Assembly (NCBI GenBank): GCA_902787025.1
Contig: CADAER010000030.1
Coordinates: 25,278-66,602, forward strand
DNA length: 41,325 nucleotides
Direction: 5' to 3'
Source: Oscillospiraceae bacterium
Lineage (GTDB): Bacteria > Bacillota > Clostridia > Oscillospirales > Acutalibacteraceae
This document shows, in pieces, positions 9,062 to 17,239 of the stretch (within the stretch, counting starts at the first letter, position 1; each line of letters starts with the position of its first letter). Position numbers and translations under genes: made by a program. The notes beneath the pieces are model-generated. The model saw nothing but the letters and a program-made list of their open reading frames with translations. It had not been told where the DNA came from and did not search any database.

Positions 9062-9332
9062 AGAAACCCCGCAGAGCATTATGACTCTGCGGGATGATTA
9101 TTGTTAATAACCACGGTACCACCCGTCTTGCCGCCGATAAGCGACCACTCAGTAAGGTTCTGACAAACCTTTAAGCTGTAACGGGCTCACCCGTAACTCC
9201 CTATGATTTCAGGAATTCTGCTCCGATACGAGACAGCGTATAAGGATTCTTACCGACTTTCACCTGCCGCCGGCTCTCTGAAAAGCTTGCCTTATAGGCT
9301 TAATACCATCACTGCATTTTGCTATGCGGTTA
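9062..9332 (-). promoter_or_regulatory. T-box riboswitch, candidate Leu specifier
   Basis: The minus-strand leader carries the invariant T-box antiterminator sequence GGTGGTACCGTGG (9111-9123), an AGAGA motif in Stem I, and a terminator with 9-bp arms CCCGCAGAG/CTCTGCGGG (9068-9093) followed by a T-rich run. Uncharged tRNA would stabilise the antiterminator and allow transcription of the LeuA-like gene. Hand folding of Stem I gives a 7-bp UAUAAGG/CCUUAUA helix above an internal loop whose 3' side contains CUC, a leucine codon, two bases from the lower helix. The specifier call is an inference. Confidence 0.93.
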
Positions 9333-9338
9333 GCAAAA

Positions 9339-9367
9339 AGTATAAATCACAGTTTATAATTTGTCAA
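9339..9367 (-). promoter_or_regulatory. Sigma-A promoter of the LeuA-like T-box unit
   Basis: TTGACA (9362-9367), a 17-base spacer and TATACT (9339-9344), read on the minus strand. The -35 box is consensus and the predicted start falls just before Stem I. Confidence 0.85.
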
Positions 9368-9399
9368 GAATTTTTTGTTTTAATAATATTTATTAATTA

Positions 9400-10767
9400 T
9401 TAAAGCATATTGCGGCGGATTTTGCCGCTGATGGTTTTGGGAAGCTCATCGCGGAAGACAACGAGTCTGGGATATTTGTAAGGGGCTGTGTGCGCCTTTA
9501 CATAATCCTGAATCTCTTTTTTGAGTTCCTCGGTGCCCTTTGTTCCCTTGGTAAGGACTACGGACGCTTTGACAATCTGACCGCGGACTTCGTCGGGAGC
9601 GGCGGAAACACCGCATTCCAGAACATATGGAAGTTCCATGATAACGCTTTCAATCTCAAACGGGCCTATGCGGTAGCCCGATGACTTGATGACATCGTCA
9701 ACCCTGCCGACATACCAGTAATAGCCGTCTTCATCGCGCCAGGCGGTGTCGCCCGTGTGATACATATTCTGCCTGCGGCATTCGGCGTTCTTTTCATCTT
9801 CATCTATATACTGTTTGAAAAGACCTACGGGGTCGCCGTCATCCAGGCGCACCACAAGTTCGCCCGTCTCGCCGTTCGCTACGGGGTTGCCGTCGGGATC
9901 GACAAGGTCGCATTTATACTGCGGTGACGCCTTGCCCATTGAGCCGAGTTTCGGTTTTTCGCCGATAAGGTTGCCGACAACAAGGGTGGTTTCGGTCTGA
10001 CCGAAGCCTTCCATTATTTCAAGTCCCGTTGCCTCTTTAAAGCGGATGGCGACCTCGGGGTTGAGCGCCTCGCCCGCCGTAGTCATATGGGTAACGGATG
10101 AGAAATCGTATTTTGAGATATCCTCTTTTATAAGCATACGCAGAATTGTGGGCGGAGCGCAGAAGGTTGTTATTTTATATTTCGCGAACAGCGGAAGAAC
10201 CTGCTCGGCGTGGAAGCGGATTTCATCGTTGACGAATACCGCGCCTTCGCACATCCACTGACCGTAGAGTTTGCCCCAGAGAGCCTTGCCCCAGCCTGTA
10301 TCGGACATAGTGAAATGAAGACCGTCTTTCTGGCAGCAGTGCCAGTATTTTGCGGTTACAAAATGACCTAATGAATATGTGTGCTTGTGCTCAACCATTT
10401 TGGGATTGCCCGTTGTGCCGGATGAGAAGAAGATGAGCGCGGTATCCTCTCCGCCGGGAGTGTCTTCCGTTCTGAAATAGTGGGAACTGAACAGCGGATA
10501 TTCGGAATCAAAATCGTGCCAGCCTTCTCTTGAATCGCCGACAAGGATTTTTTCCTGAACGCTCGGGCAGTTGAGAGCCGCTCGCTCGGCTATTTCTGCT
10601 GTGTCGCCGAAAGCGGTGCAGACAATCGCTTTGACATGGGCCGCGTTGTATCTGTATTCAAAATCGTGTTCTTTGAGCTGGAAGGTCGCGGGAATCGCCA
10701 CGGCGCCTATCTTGTGGAGGGCTACCATTGAGAGCCAGAACTGATAATGTCTGCGCAGGACAAGCAT
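9400..10767 (-). pseudogene. Acyl-CoA synthetase, MACS-like, N-terminus missing
   Basis: An AMP-forming acyl-CoA synthetase of the acetyl/medium-chain type. P-loop FFSSGTTGNPKM, GFGQTETT, the hinge region HTGDTAWRDEDGYYWYVGR with DDVIKSSGYRIGP, and the catalytic lysine in PKTISGKIRR are all present, so the nucleotide-binding core is intact. Family members are about 550 residues, but this frame starts at MLVLRRHYQFW, roughly 100 residues into the fold. The upstream codons KTGDRV are still family-like (to about 10785), and then the sequence switches to the end of the cupin gene in another frame. No separate ribosome site precedes 10767. The gene is therefore truncated, either by a real deletion or by misassembly. 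It ends just before the promoter of the next T-box unit. Confidence 0.85.
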
Positions 10768-11408
10768 AACCCTGTCGCCGGTCTTGCCTGCGCGACGCTC
10801 TTACTGATTTCGCTCTCCGTTTCCTTCGCACCGGGGATGACAAATGCGAGGAAGGTGCAATCCTTGCCGTCAACGGCTATCATACCGTGAGGTGTGGCAG
10901 AGTTGTAGAAAATGCTGTCGCCCTCGTGGAGCACCTCTTTGTTGCTGCCGACCTGAACGAGAAGGGATCCGGATATAACAAGGTCAAATTCCTGACCGCT
11001 GTGTTTTGTGGTGTGGATGGGCTTGTTCTGGAGTTCGGCGGAGTATTCGTAGGTTACCCAATAGGGCTCGGCTAACTTGTTTTTGAATTTGGGGGCGAGG
11101 TTCTTGATTGAGATGCCCTCTTCCTTCGCCGTTTCGTGCCCCATACCTTTTCTTGTAACCGTATATGAAGCGAGGTGCGTTGTTCTGCCCTCGATTATGG
11201 CGGTTATGTCAATTCCGAAAGCCAGAGCGCACTTGTGAATAAACGTGAACGGCAGGTCCGCCTCGCCGTTTTCATAAACGAGATACTGTTCGGGAGTGAG
11301 TTCCGTTTTTTCAGCCATCTGCGCGACGCTGAAGCCCATTATTTCGCGCATCTCCCTGATTCTGCCCGCAGTCTCCTTGAGGCTGTTCATTGTGTTTGAA
11401 GTGTTCAT
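10722..11408 (-). CDS. XRE-family regulator with C-terminal cupin domain
   Basis: About 228 residues. A helix-turn-helix of the Cro/CI type lies near residues 12-70 (IREMREIMGFSVAQMAEKTE). A cupin domain follows around 130-205, with the first cupin motif in HTTKHSGQEFDLVISG and the second in HEGDSIFYNSATPHG. Such proteins usually bind DNA and sense a small ligand in the cupin. The start at 11408 is set by AAAGGAGG upstream; the earlier in-frame start lies in the terminator of the leader. The last 14 or so residues (after SKSVAQAR, near 10790) are read out of frame from the acyl-CoA ligase gene, so the native stop is missing. Cotranscribed with that ligase and T-box controlled. Confidence 0.85.
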   Translation of the reverse strand: MNTSNTMNSLKETAGRIREMREIMGFSVAQMAEKTELTPEQYLVYENGEADLPFTFIHKCALAFGIDITAIIEGRTTHLASYTVTRKGMGHETAKEEGISIKNLAPKFKNKLAEPYWVTYEYSAELQNKPIHTTKHSGQEFDLVISGSLLVQVGSNKEVLHEGDSIFYNSATPHGMIAVDGKDCTFLAFVIPGAKETESEISKSVAQARPATGLCLSCADIISSGSQW

Positions 11409-11439
11409 TTCATTTCCTCCTTTTACTTTGCTCAAGACA

Positions 11440-11722
11440 AAATAAAAAACCCGTCTCAAGCTTTACTTGAGACGAGCCGGATTTTTAATTCCGATACCCG
11501 CGGTACCACTCAATTTGCGCATTTCTGCACCACTCTTCGGGTTCTGACAAACCCTATGCACTCACGCAGCATTCTCGTAGAGACCTAATTGCAGAACTTT
11601 CAGCCTCTCAGCTCGGAAGGGATGGGAATAAAGCGTCCGCTTGCAGGGATTTCAGCGCCCCCTGCTCTCTGTAAAGCATCGTTGCCTTTTCCGTCTTCGT
11701 CATAGCCTTTAATTATTAAATT
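11440..11722 (-). promoter_or_regulatory. T-box riboswitch, candidate Ile specifier
   Basis: The minus-strand leader contains GAGTGGTACCGCGG (11498-11511), the T-box antiterminator core, an AGAGA motif in Stem I, a kink-turn-like ATGACGAAGAC near the base, and a terminator CGTCTCAAG/CTTGAGACG followed by GGTTTTTTATTTT. Aligning the specifier loop with the neighbouring leader places AUC (isoleucine) two bases from the lower CGGAA/UUCCG helix. UUC and AUU are nearby alternatives, so the amino acid is not settled. It controls the XRE-cupin and acyl-CoA ligase genes. Confidence 0.92.
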
Positions 11723-11728
11723 GTTTGG

Positions 11729-11757
11729 ATAATACCACAAAAAAATGCAGTTGTCAA
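11729..11757 (-). promoter_or_regulatory. Sigma-A promoter of the XRE-cupin T-box unit
   Basis: TTGACA (11752-11757), a 17-base spacer and TATTAT (11729-11734) on the minus strand. It is back to back with the plus-strand promoter at 11782-11810. Confidence 0.88.
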
Positions 11758-11781
11758 CTGTTTTATATGAAAACGGCAATA

Positions 11782-11810
11782 TTGACATAATCCGTTCTGC
11801 AAGTTAAAAT
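11782..11810 (+). promoter_or_regulatory. Promoter of the glycosidase gene
   Basis: TTGACA (11782-11787), a 17-base spacer and TAAAAT (11805-11810). The predicted transcription start is near 11817, almost at the first possible start codon (GTG 11818, ATG 11827), so the 5' leader would be about 0-10 bases. Confidence 0.75.
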
Positions 11811-11826
11811 TATTCCGGTGATAATT

Positions 11827-14259
11827 ATGATTAAAGCAATAAGTATAATTCAATCTTTTTTTATCGCTCTGGGACTGTTGCTTCAGGGCGTGCCTTACCT
11901 TTTCAAGCCGACGGCGGAATTTGACCTGAAAGACACGGGCGATGAGGTTTCCTCACGCGCGTGCGGGTATCTCTACGGTCTGGCTCAGGAGGAGGTTCCT
12001 TCGAGCGAGGCGGTGAAAAGCCTGCAGATTTCAAGCCTTTCGCAAAAGGTTTTAGGCGGTCTTCAGCACCCGATAAGCGATGTTGACGATGTTTCGAAAC
12101 AGTTTTACAACTGCGATTATGTTGTTGTTTATTTACAGGACTGCTATCCGACCTGGTATTACCACCACAAGGAAATCGAGGAAATGCGCAAAAACGGCAC
12201 TTATGACAGTGAGGAGTTTGTAAGAACAGACTTTCTGCCGAAGGTTGAAAGATGCGCAAGGGAGATTTCGCAAAAGGATTACGCCGATAAAATCGTTTAC
12301 TGCCCTTACAATGAGTGCGACAACACGGTATGGTTCGGCTCGGAAAATCCCGGCGGCTGGCTGGAGTTTGACGACGCGGCAAAAGCGAGATTTTATGACG
12401 CGTGGAAAAAGGCATATGACATTATTAAATCCATTTCGCCCGATGCGAAGATAGGCGGACCCGGCTACTGCGATTACAACATTGACAAAATCACACATTT
12501 TCTGAAATTCTGCAAAGAGAACGACTGCCTTCCCGATGTAATGATATATCACGAATTGAATGAGGTTTCATCAGTCTGGTGGCAGGATCATGTTGAAGAA
12601 TACCGCAGGGAGGAAAAGGCTCTCGAAATTAATGAACTGCCGATAATCGTCACGGAATACGGCTGTATGTTCGAGTGCGGCGTGCCCGAATATATGCTGC
12701 ACTATATAAAATCCATTGAGAAATCCGGCACATACGGAAATGTCGCTTTCTGGAGGCTTGCGGACAACCTTTGCGACACGGTTACGAACGCGAACTGCCC
12801 GAACAGCAACTGGTGGCTTTACAAATGGTATTGCGATATGAACGGCAGACTGATAAATTCGCAGATTATCGATATTCCGCACTCCGATTTTGAAAACACA
12901 ATAAAATACGCGAGAGACAGATTCCATTACACTCAGTTTGACGCTTTCGGCTCGTATGACGACGAAAGCAAAACGGCGAGTATGCTCTGCGGAGGTTGCG
13001 ATTACGATTTTCAGCTTGCCGTGAAAAACGCGAAAAAGCTTATGGGAAACGGCAACCTGAGAATCAAAATCGAGGCGGTAACATATGAAGGGCTGACGGG
13101 CGAAGTATTCGCTCCGACGGTTATTGCCGATTACTCCGTAAAGGCGTCCGATTCAATGAAGATAAAGATTGATTCGCCTGATAAAAACGCGGTTTATCAC
13201 ATTACGGTAAAGCCCGATGATTCTTCGCCGTTTGAAGAAACGGGAGAACTGCCCGCAAGATTTGAATTCGAACACGGCACGCTTCTCGGCACAGCCTACA
13301 CCTATGACAGCGCATACGGCACAACGGGCGGGCAGAACGGTATGTGCGGCGGATTTGAAAAAGAGGGAGACGGAATTACTCTCAACTTCACCGTGCCCGA
13401 AAAAGGCGAATACGAGCTTTCATTAATCTACGGCAAGTGCAATGACGGCCCCTCCTCCGCCGACAGAAAAGACGCGAAGGCTGTTTTCATATTTGACGGC
13501 AAAGAGGATGAGATTTCATTTCCGAACACCATAAAAAGCGAATACACGGACAAGCTCAGTTTTACAAAAGACCTTGACGCAGGCGAGCACTCAATTACAT
13601 TAAAACACAAGGACGGCACATTTACGCTCGACAGCCTGCTTGTCCGAAAGGTTAAGGAGCAGAAGGTTTACAACCAATATGAAAAGCAGCACGGCGAATA
13701 TCTTGTTGTCGCTCCCGAAGACGGATATTATAAAATAAGCACCGGCAGAACGCTTTATCTGAAAAAAGGCTTTAACTATGTTGAGGGCGACGGCAAGGCT
13801 ATGACCGTTGTCGCTTGTAAATATGATGATTATTATACCGCGGATTTCGACTCGCTCGCTCTTGAGGGCACGGCTGAAATAAAAGAAACGGGTGGCAGAA
13901 GTTGTCTTACGGGAATAACAAGCGAAGGCGGAAGCGCGCAGTTTACCGTTAACGCGCCGGAACCGGGCAGATACGCGGTAACCCTCGCGTATTCAAACAA
14001 TGAGGAAAGCGGAGTTCACGACTATAATGTTGACATTATTGAGGAATATATCACACTGACGGCAGGCGGGAAGGAATACAATCTCTGGTGCGTAAACACA
14101 TACAGCGATATGAATTTCCTGACGGCAGTCGCTTACATAGACCTTGAAGCGGGTGAAAACACGGTTACTCTCACAAACAGCGGTTACAACTCCTTCAACG
14201 GCAGGGTGACGACCTCGCCGAACATCGCTTCGATTGCGGTTAACCCGTATGAAAAATAA
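11827..14259 (+). CDS. Secreted GH-A clan glycoside hydrolase with CBM-like domains
   Basis: About 810 residues. A hydrophobic N-terminal stretch (roughly residues 4-26) is a signal or anchor. Residues about 80-400 resemble a clan GH-A (beta/alpha)8 barrel of GH39 type: the acid/base Glu is likely in CPYNECDN and the nucleophile Glu in IVTEYGC, preceded by DVMIYHE. Two beta-sandwich modules follow (about 490-610, ending in FTLDSLLVRK, and about 680-810), both like CBM6/35 carbohydrate-binding domains. It probably cleaves a plant or host glycan outside the cell; the exact substrate cannot be read. The frame also permits GTG 11818. A single-gene unit with its own promoter and terminator. Confidence 0.8.
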   Translation: MIKAISIIQSFFIALGLLLQGVPYLFKPTAEFDLKDTGDEVSSRACGYLYGLAQEEVPSSEAVKSLQISSLSQKVLGGLQHPISDVDDVSKQFYNCDYVVVYLQDCYPTWYYHHKEIEEMRKNGTYDSEEFVRTDFLPKVERCAREISQKDYADKIVYCPYNECDNTVWFGSENPGGWLEFDDAAKARFYDAWKKAYDIIKSISPDAKIGGPGYCDYNIDKITHFLKFCKENDCLPDVMIYHELNEVSSVWWQDHVEEYRREEKALEINELPIIVTEYGCMFECGVPEYMLHYIKSIEKSGTYGNVAFWRLADNLCDTVTNANCPNSNWWLYKWYCDMNGRLINSQIIDIPHSDFENTIKYARDRFHYTQFDAFGSYDDESKTASMLCGGCDYDFQLAVKNAKKLMGNGNLRIKIEAVTYEGLTGEVFAPTVIADYSVKASDSMKIKIDSPDKNAVYHITVKPDDSSPFEETGELPARFEFEHGTLLGTAYTYDSAYGTTGGQNGMCGGFEKEGDGITLNFTVPEKGEYELSLIYGKCNDGPSSADRKDAKAVFIFDGKEDEISFPNTIKSEYTDKLSFTKDLDAGEHSITLKHKDGTFTLDSLLVRKVKEQKVYNQYEKQHGEYLVVAPEDGYYKISTGRTLYLKKGFNYVEGDGKAMTVVACKYDDYYTADFDSLALEGTAEIKETGGRSCLTGITSEGGSAQFTVNAPEPGRYAVTLAYSNNEESGVHDYNVDIIEEYITLTAGGKEYNLWCVNTYSDMNFLTAVAYIDLEAGENTVTLTNSGYNSFNGRVTTSPNIASIAVNPYEK

Positions 14260-14263
14260 ATTA

Positions 14264-14298
14264 AAGGGAATTGCGAAAAGCAATTCCCTTGTTTTTTT
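14264..14298. terminator. Intrinsic terminator between convergent genes
   Basis: Perfect 10-bp arms AAGGGAATTG/CAATTCCCTT with a 7-base loop, followed by GTTTTTTTAT on the plus strand. A-rich sequence on the left side could let it serve the minus-strand amidohydrolase as well. Confidence 0.9.
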
Positions 14299-15112
14299 AT
14301 ATCTTTATTCCGAGCAGTTGAGCGGCATTTTCACCCAGAATTTTACGGTTTTCGCTTTCGCTCAAGCCGAGCGAGAAGAATGTTTCGAGATATTTTTTAC
14401 GGTCAACCCAGGGTGAGTCGGTAGCGAAGAGGATTTTATCCGCTCCGTGTTTTTTGATTATCTCACGGCATTTGGCGGGATAATTCGGGAGAGAATATGC
14501 CGTGTCGAAATATACGGGCTTCCCGCAAAGTTTTCCGAGAACTTCATCGGGATAATCGTTTCCGCCGAAATGCGCAAGAACCAGTTTGTTGTCGATAACG
14601 CCTTTCAGTTCTTCAAGGACATTCAGGATCATCTGAGGCGTGCAGTGGATATCATCGGGATAATCGAGGTCAACTCCCGCGTGGGTGACGGTTATGATAT
14701 CTCTTTTCGCCGCTTCGTGAAGGATGTTTATATATTTTTCATCATCAAAAGCCGTTCCCTGATAATCGGGATGAATCTTGATGACCTTTATGCCAGACTC
14801 TTTGAGAAAATCAAGGATTTCTTCGATATTATCACATTCCGGATGGACGGCGCCTCCGAAGAAGACTCCGTTTTTACCGTTCAGTTCAGCGGAAAGACAG
14901 TTTATGCTCCGCACCTGTTTTGCGCTTGTGGCAACGGGAAGCGACACGGAATAATCAACGCCGTCGTTCGCGTTCGATTTTATCAGCGAATCCAGCGTGC
15001 CGTCGAGATGGGCCTTTGATCTTCCGCCCTCCTCGAGTTTCGCTATCGCTTTCGTTGCTATTTTTTCGGGGAATGTGTGAGTATGAAAATCGATTATTGT
15101 AAATGCGTTCAT
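14297..15112 (-). CDS. Amidohydrolase (TatD/amidohydrolase-2-like)
   Basis: 271 residues from the ATG at 15112, where the metal-binding DFHTHTFPEK begins at residue 7. Further ligands or active-site motifs are IKIHPDYQG, VTHAGVD, LVLAHFGG and FATDSPWVDR, a set typical of the metal-dependent amidohydrolase superfamily (PF04909). The ORF continues upstream with non-homologous sequence across the glutamate racemase promoter, so the shorter start is chosen although its ribosome site is weak. Likely a cytosolic hydrolase or decarboxylase; the substrate is unknown. It is divergent from murI. Confidence 0.85.
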   Translation of the reverse strand: MNAFTIIDFHTHTFPEKIATKAIAKLEEGGRSKAHLDGTLDSLIKSNANDGVDYSVSLPVATSAKQVRSINCLSAELNGKNGVFFGGAVHPECDNIEEILDFLKESGIKVIKIHPDYQGTAFDDEKYINILHEAAKRDIITVTHAGVDLDYPDDIHCTPQMILNVLEELKGVIDNKLVLAHFGGNDYPDEVLGKLCGKPVYFDTAYSLPNYPAKCREIIKKHGADKILFATDSPWVDRKKYLETFFSLGLSESENRKILGENAAQLLGIKI

Positions 15113-15137
15113 GGTTTTTCGCTCTTTCGTTAAAAAC

Positions 15138-15166
15138 TTTACATTAGTGCTGTATAATGATATAAT
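15138..15166 (+). promoter_or_regulatory. Promoter of murI
   Basis: TTTACA (15138-15143), a 17-base spacer and a consensus TATAAT (15161-15166), ending about 40 bases before the start codon. Confidence 0.8.
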
Positions 15167-15206
15167 AATATTTGTGCTTAAAACTGCGACGGAGGTGATT
15201 GCCGTA

Positions 15207-15974
15207 ATGAATAACGCTCCCATAGGATTTCTCGACTCGGGCATAGGCGGAGTAACGGTGCTTAAACCAACAATAAATCTGCTGCCCTGCGAGGATTATT
15301 TCTTTTTCGGAGATTCGGCAAACAACCCCTACGGTGACAAAAGCGATGAAGAAATTATCGCCCGCTGCGATGAAATTGTCAATATGCTGGTTAATGATAA
15401 AAAATGCAAGGCTGTTGTGCTTGCCTGCAACACGGCATCGGCAAAAGCGGCGGAGTTTTTAAGGCGGAAATACACTCTTCCGATAGTCGCTATCGAGCCC
15501 GCTTACAAGATGGTTCACGACCTCAACCCCGACGGTTTCACTCTTGTTATGGCAACGAGAGGCACAATTGAGAGCGAAAAATTCCACCGTCTGTATTATA
15601 AATACAACAACAACAAAACCGTTCTGCTCCCCTGCGCGGGGCTTGCCGACCTTATTGAGCAGAACAGGCAGGCAGAACTGCGCGACTATCTTGAAAACCT
15701 GCTGGGCGAATACAAAGGCAGGGCTGAAAATGTCGTGCTCGGATGCACGCACTACCCGCTTGCAAGGGATATTATAAAGGATATTCTCGGCGAAATCAAA
15801 TTTTTTGACGGAGCGCCCGGCGTGGCAAAAAGGATAAAAGCAGTGCTTGCCGAAAACAGTCTGACGGGCAGTTCGGATGAATCGGGAGTTGTCGAGTTCG
15901 AGGACTCCTCTCCCGATGAAAATACAAGGCAGAAGAAAAAAGAGCGTTTCTTTGAATTGCTGGAAAAATATTGA
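15207..15974 (+). CDS. murI: Glutamate racemase
   Basis: Converts L-glutamate to D-glutamate for peptidoglycan. 255 residues, the normal length. The hallmark motifs are present: FLDSGIGGVTVL at the N-terminus, FFGDSANNPYG, the first catalytic cysteine in ACNTASA and the second in LGCTHYPL. The ORF runs further upstream, but the ATG at 15207 has GGAGGTGA 8 bases before it and begins the conserved fold. The C-terminal 35 residues are charged and low-complexity, past the enzyme core. It has its own promoter and a strong terminator. Confidence 0.93.
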   Translation: MNNAPIGFLDSGIGGVTVLKPTINLLPCEDYFFFGDSANNPYGDKSDEEIIARCDEIVNMLVNDKKCKAVVLACNTASAKAAEFLRRKYTLPIVAIEPAYKMVHDLNPDGFTLVMATRGTIESEKFHRLYYKYNNNKTVLLPCAGLADLIEQNRQAELRDYLENLLGEYKGRAENVVLGCTHYPLARDIIKDILGEIKFFDGAPGVAKRIKAVLAENSLTGSSDESGVVEFEDSSPDENTRQKKKERFFELLEKY

Positions 15975-15990
15975 AACAGTGATAATGATT

Positions 15991-16022
15991 AACGGCGGAG
16001 TAAAACTCCGCCGTTGATGTTT
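15991..16022. terminator. Bidirectional intrinsic terminator
   Basis: Arms AACGGCGGAG/CTCCGCCGTT with loop TAAAA, followed on the plus strand by GATGTTTTT. It lies between the convergent murI and pncB. Confidence 0.88.
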
Positions 16023-16024
16023 TT

Positions 16025-17218
16025 CTATTTTTCTCTGTTAAGTCTGAACTCAACCGAGCTTTTGAGGTATTTGAGGTAGTTCTCGTCGCGGCACATTGCC
16101 TTGCCGGGTGAGTCTGAAAGCTTTGCGACGGGTCTGCCGTTGACGAACTGCAGTTTGATGACGATATTGAGGGCTTCCTCGCAGGTGTCGTTCGAGACGA
16201 ATGTGCCTATGCCGAACGAGACCTTCGTTTTGTCGCAGAAGTAATTGTAAAGCTCCTGTGCGCGGTCGAAATCAAGACTGTCGCTGAAAAGAAGAAGCTT
16301 TGTTTTGGGATCGACACCGTATTTTTTGTAGTGGTTGATAATCTTTTCGCCCCACTCATAAGGGTCGCCGCTGTCGTGTCTGACGCCCGAATAGTTGTTG
16401 ACATTGGAGCGGTTGAAATCAAGCAGGAACAGGTCTGTTGTGATGGTGTCGGTCAGCGCCGTTCCGTTATCGCCGTCATATTCCGCAAACCAGTCTTTCA
16501 TGGCGTAGTGGTTGGTATAGGCGAGAGGTATTGAGTCAATGCCCTGATACATCTGCACGAACTCGTGCGCGTAAGTGCCGATTGGCGTGAGGTTGTGTTT
16601 CATCGCGAGGAAAACATTTGAAGTGCCGACACAGTTTTCAGTTTCCGTCGCGAAACGGCGGACTACCGTGTCTTCCCACTCGCGTGAGAGACGGCGGCGG
16701 CAGCCGAATTCGGCGAATTTGAAGGTATATGTGCCGTCGTTCATCGCCTTGATTTTCGCGTCGAGTCTTTCTTCGGCGGATACCTTTAAAGCATCATAAT
16801 CGTAAGCCATACGGAAATAGACTTCATTTATTATTTCAAGCAGATAGATTTCGAACTGCATGGCCGAGAAAAGAGGACCGTCAACGACGACCGAAAGCTC
16901 GCCTTTTTCTGAAAGACTGACCGTGACATAGTCTCTTATCGGATGCCAGAGACGAAGAAACTCAACATAGTCCTTTTTGATGAAACGGATTGAACGCAGG
17001 TAATCGAGTTCCTCCTTGCGAAAACGGAGCGCGCAGAGATAGTCAATCTGGGCGTTGATTTCCTCAGCCATTTCGGGAGTGAAAACAATGCCTTCATTGC
17101 GGCATTTGAAATAATACTGACCGCAGAGGTCCGTGTGCTTGTGAAAAATGACCTGGTCCATATTGAACTTGTAAAGGTCGGTGTCAAGCAGTGATACGAC
17201 AATGGGATTGAGTTTCAT
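16025..17218 (-). CDS. pncB: Nicotinate phosphoribosyltransferase
   Basis: Makes nicotinate mononucleotide from nicotinate and PRPP with ATP, the entry step of the Preiss-Handler NAD salvage route. 397 residues. Family features are the N-terminal SLLDTDLYKFNM, the FAEFGCRRRLS segment and GVRHDSGDPYEW in the phosphate-binding region. Of two close ATG codons, the one at 17218 has AGAGGA at a normal distance, while the one at 17224 is too near. It follows pncA by 21 bases, so nicotinamide can be deamidated and then salvaged by products of one transcript. Confidence 0.95.
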   Translation of the reverse strand: MKLNPIVVSLLDTDLYKFNMDQVIFHKHTDLCGQYYFKCRNEGIVFTPEMAEEINAQIDYLCALRFRKEELDYLRSIRFIKKDYVEFLRLWHPIRDYVTVSLSEKGELSVVVDGPLFSAMQFEIYLLEIINEVYFRMAYDYDALKVSAEERLDAKIKAMNDGTYTFKFAEFGCRRRLSREWEDTVVRRFATETENCVGTSNVFLAMKHNLTPIGTYAHEFVQMYQGIDSIPLAYTNHYAMKDWFAEYDGDNGTALTDTITTDLFLLDFNRSNVNNYSGVRHDSGDPYEWGEKIINHYKKYGVDPKTKLLLFSDSLDFDRAQELYNYFCDKTKVSFGIGTFVSNDTCEEALNIVIKLQFVNGRPVAKLSDSPGKAMCRDENYLKYLKSSVEFRLNREK

Positions 17219-17239
17219 ATTCATTTCCTCTTTTCGGAA

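Noticed and set aside
9203..9403. Small plus-strand protein in the leader region
   Set aside because: The DNA is a T-box leader and promoter on the minus strand; no ribosome site supports the peptide.
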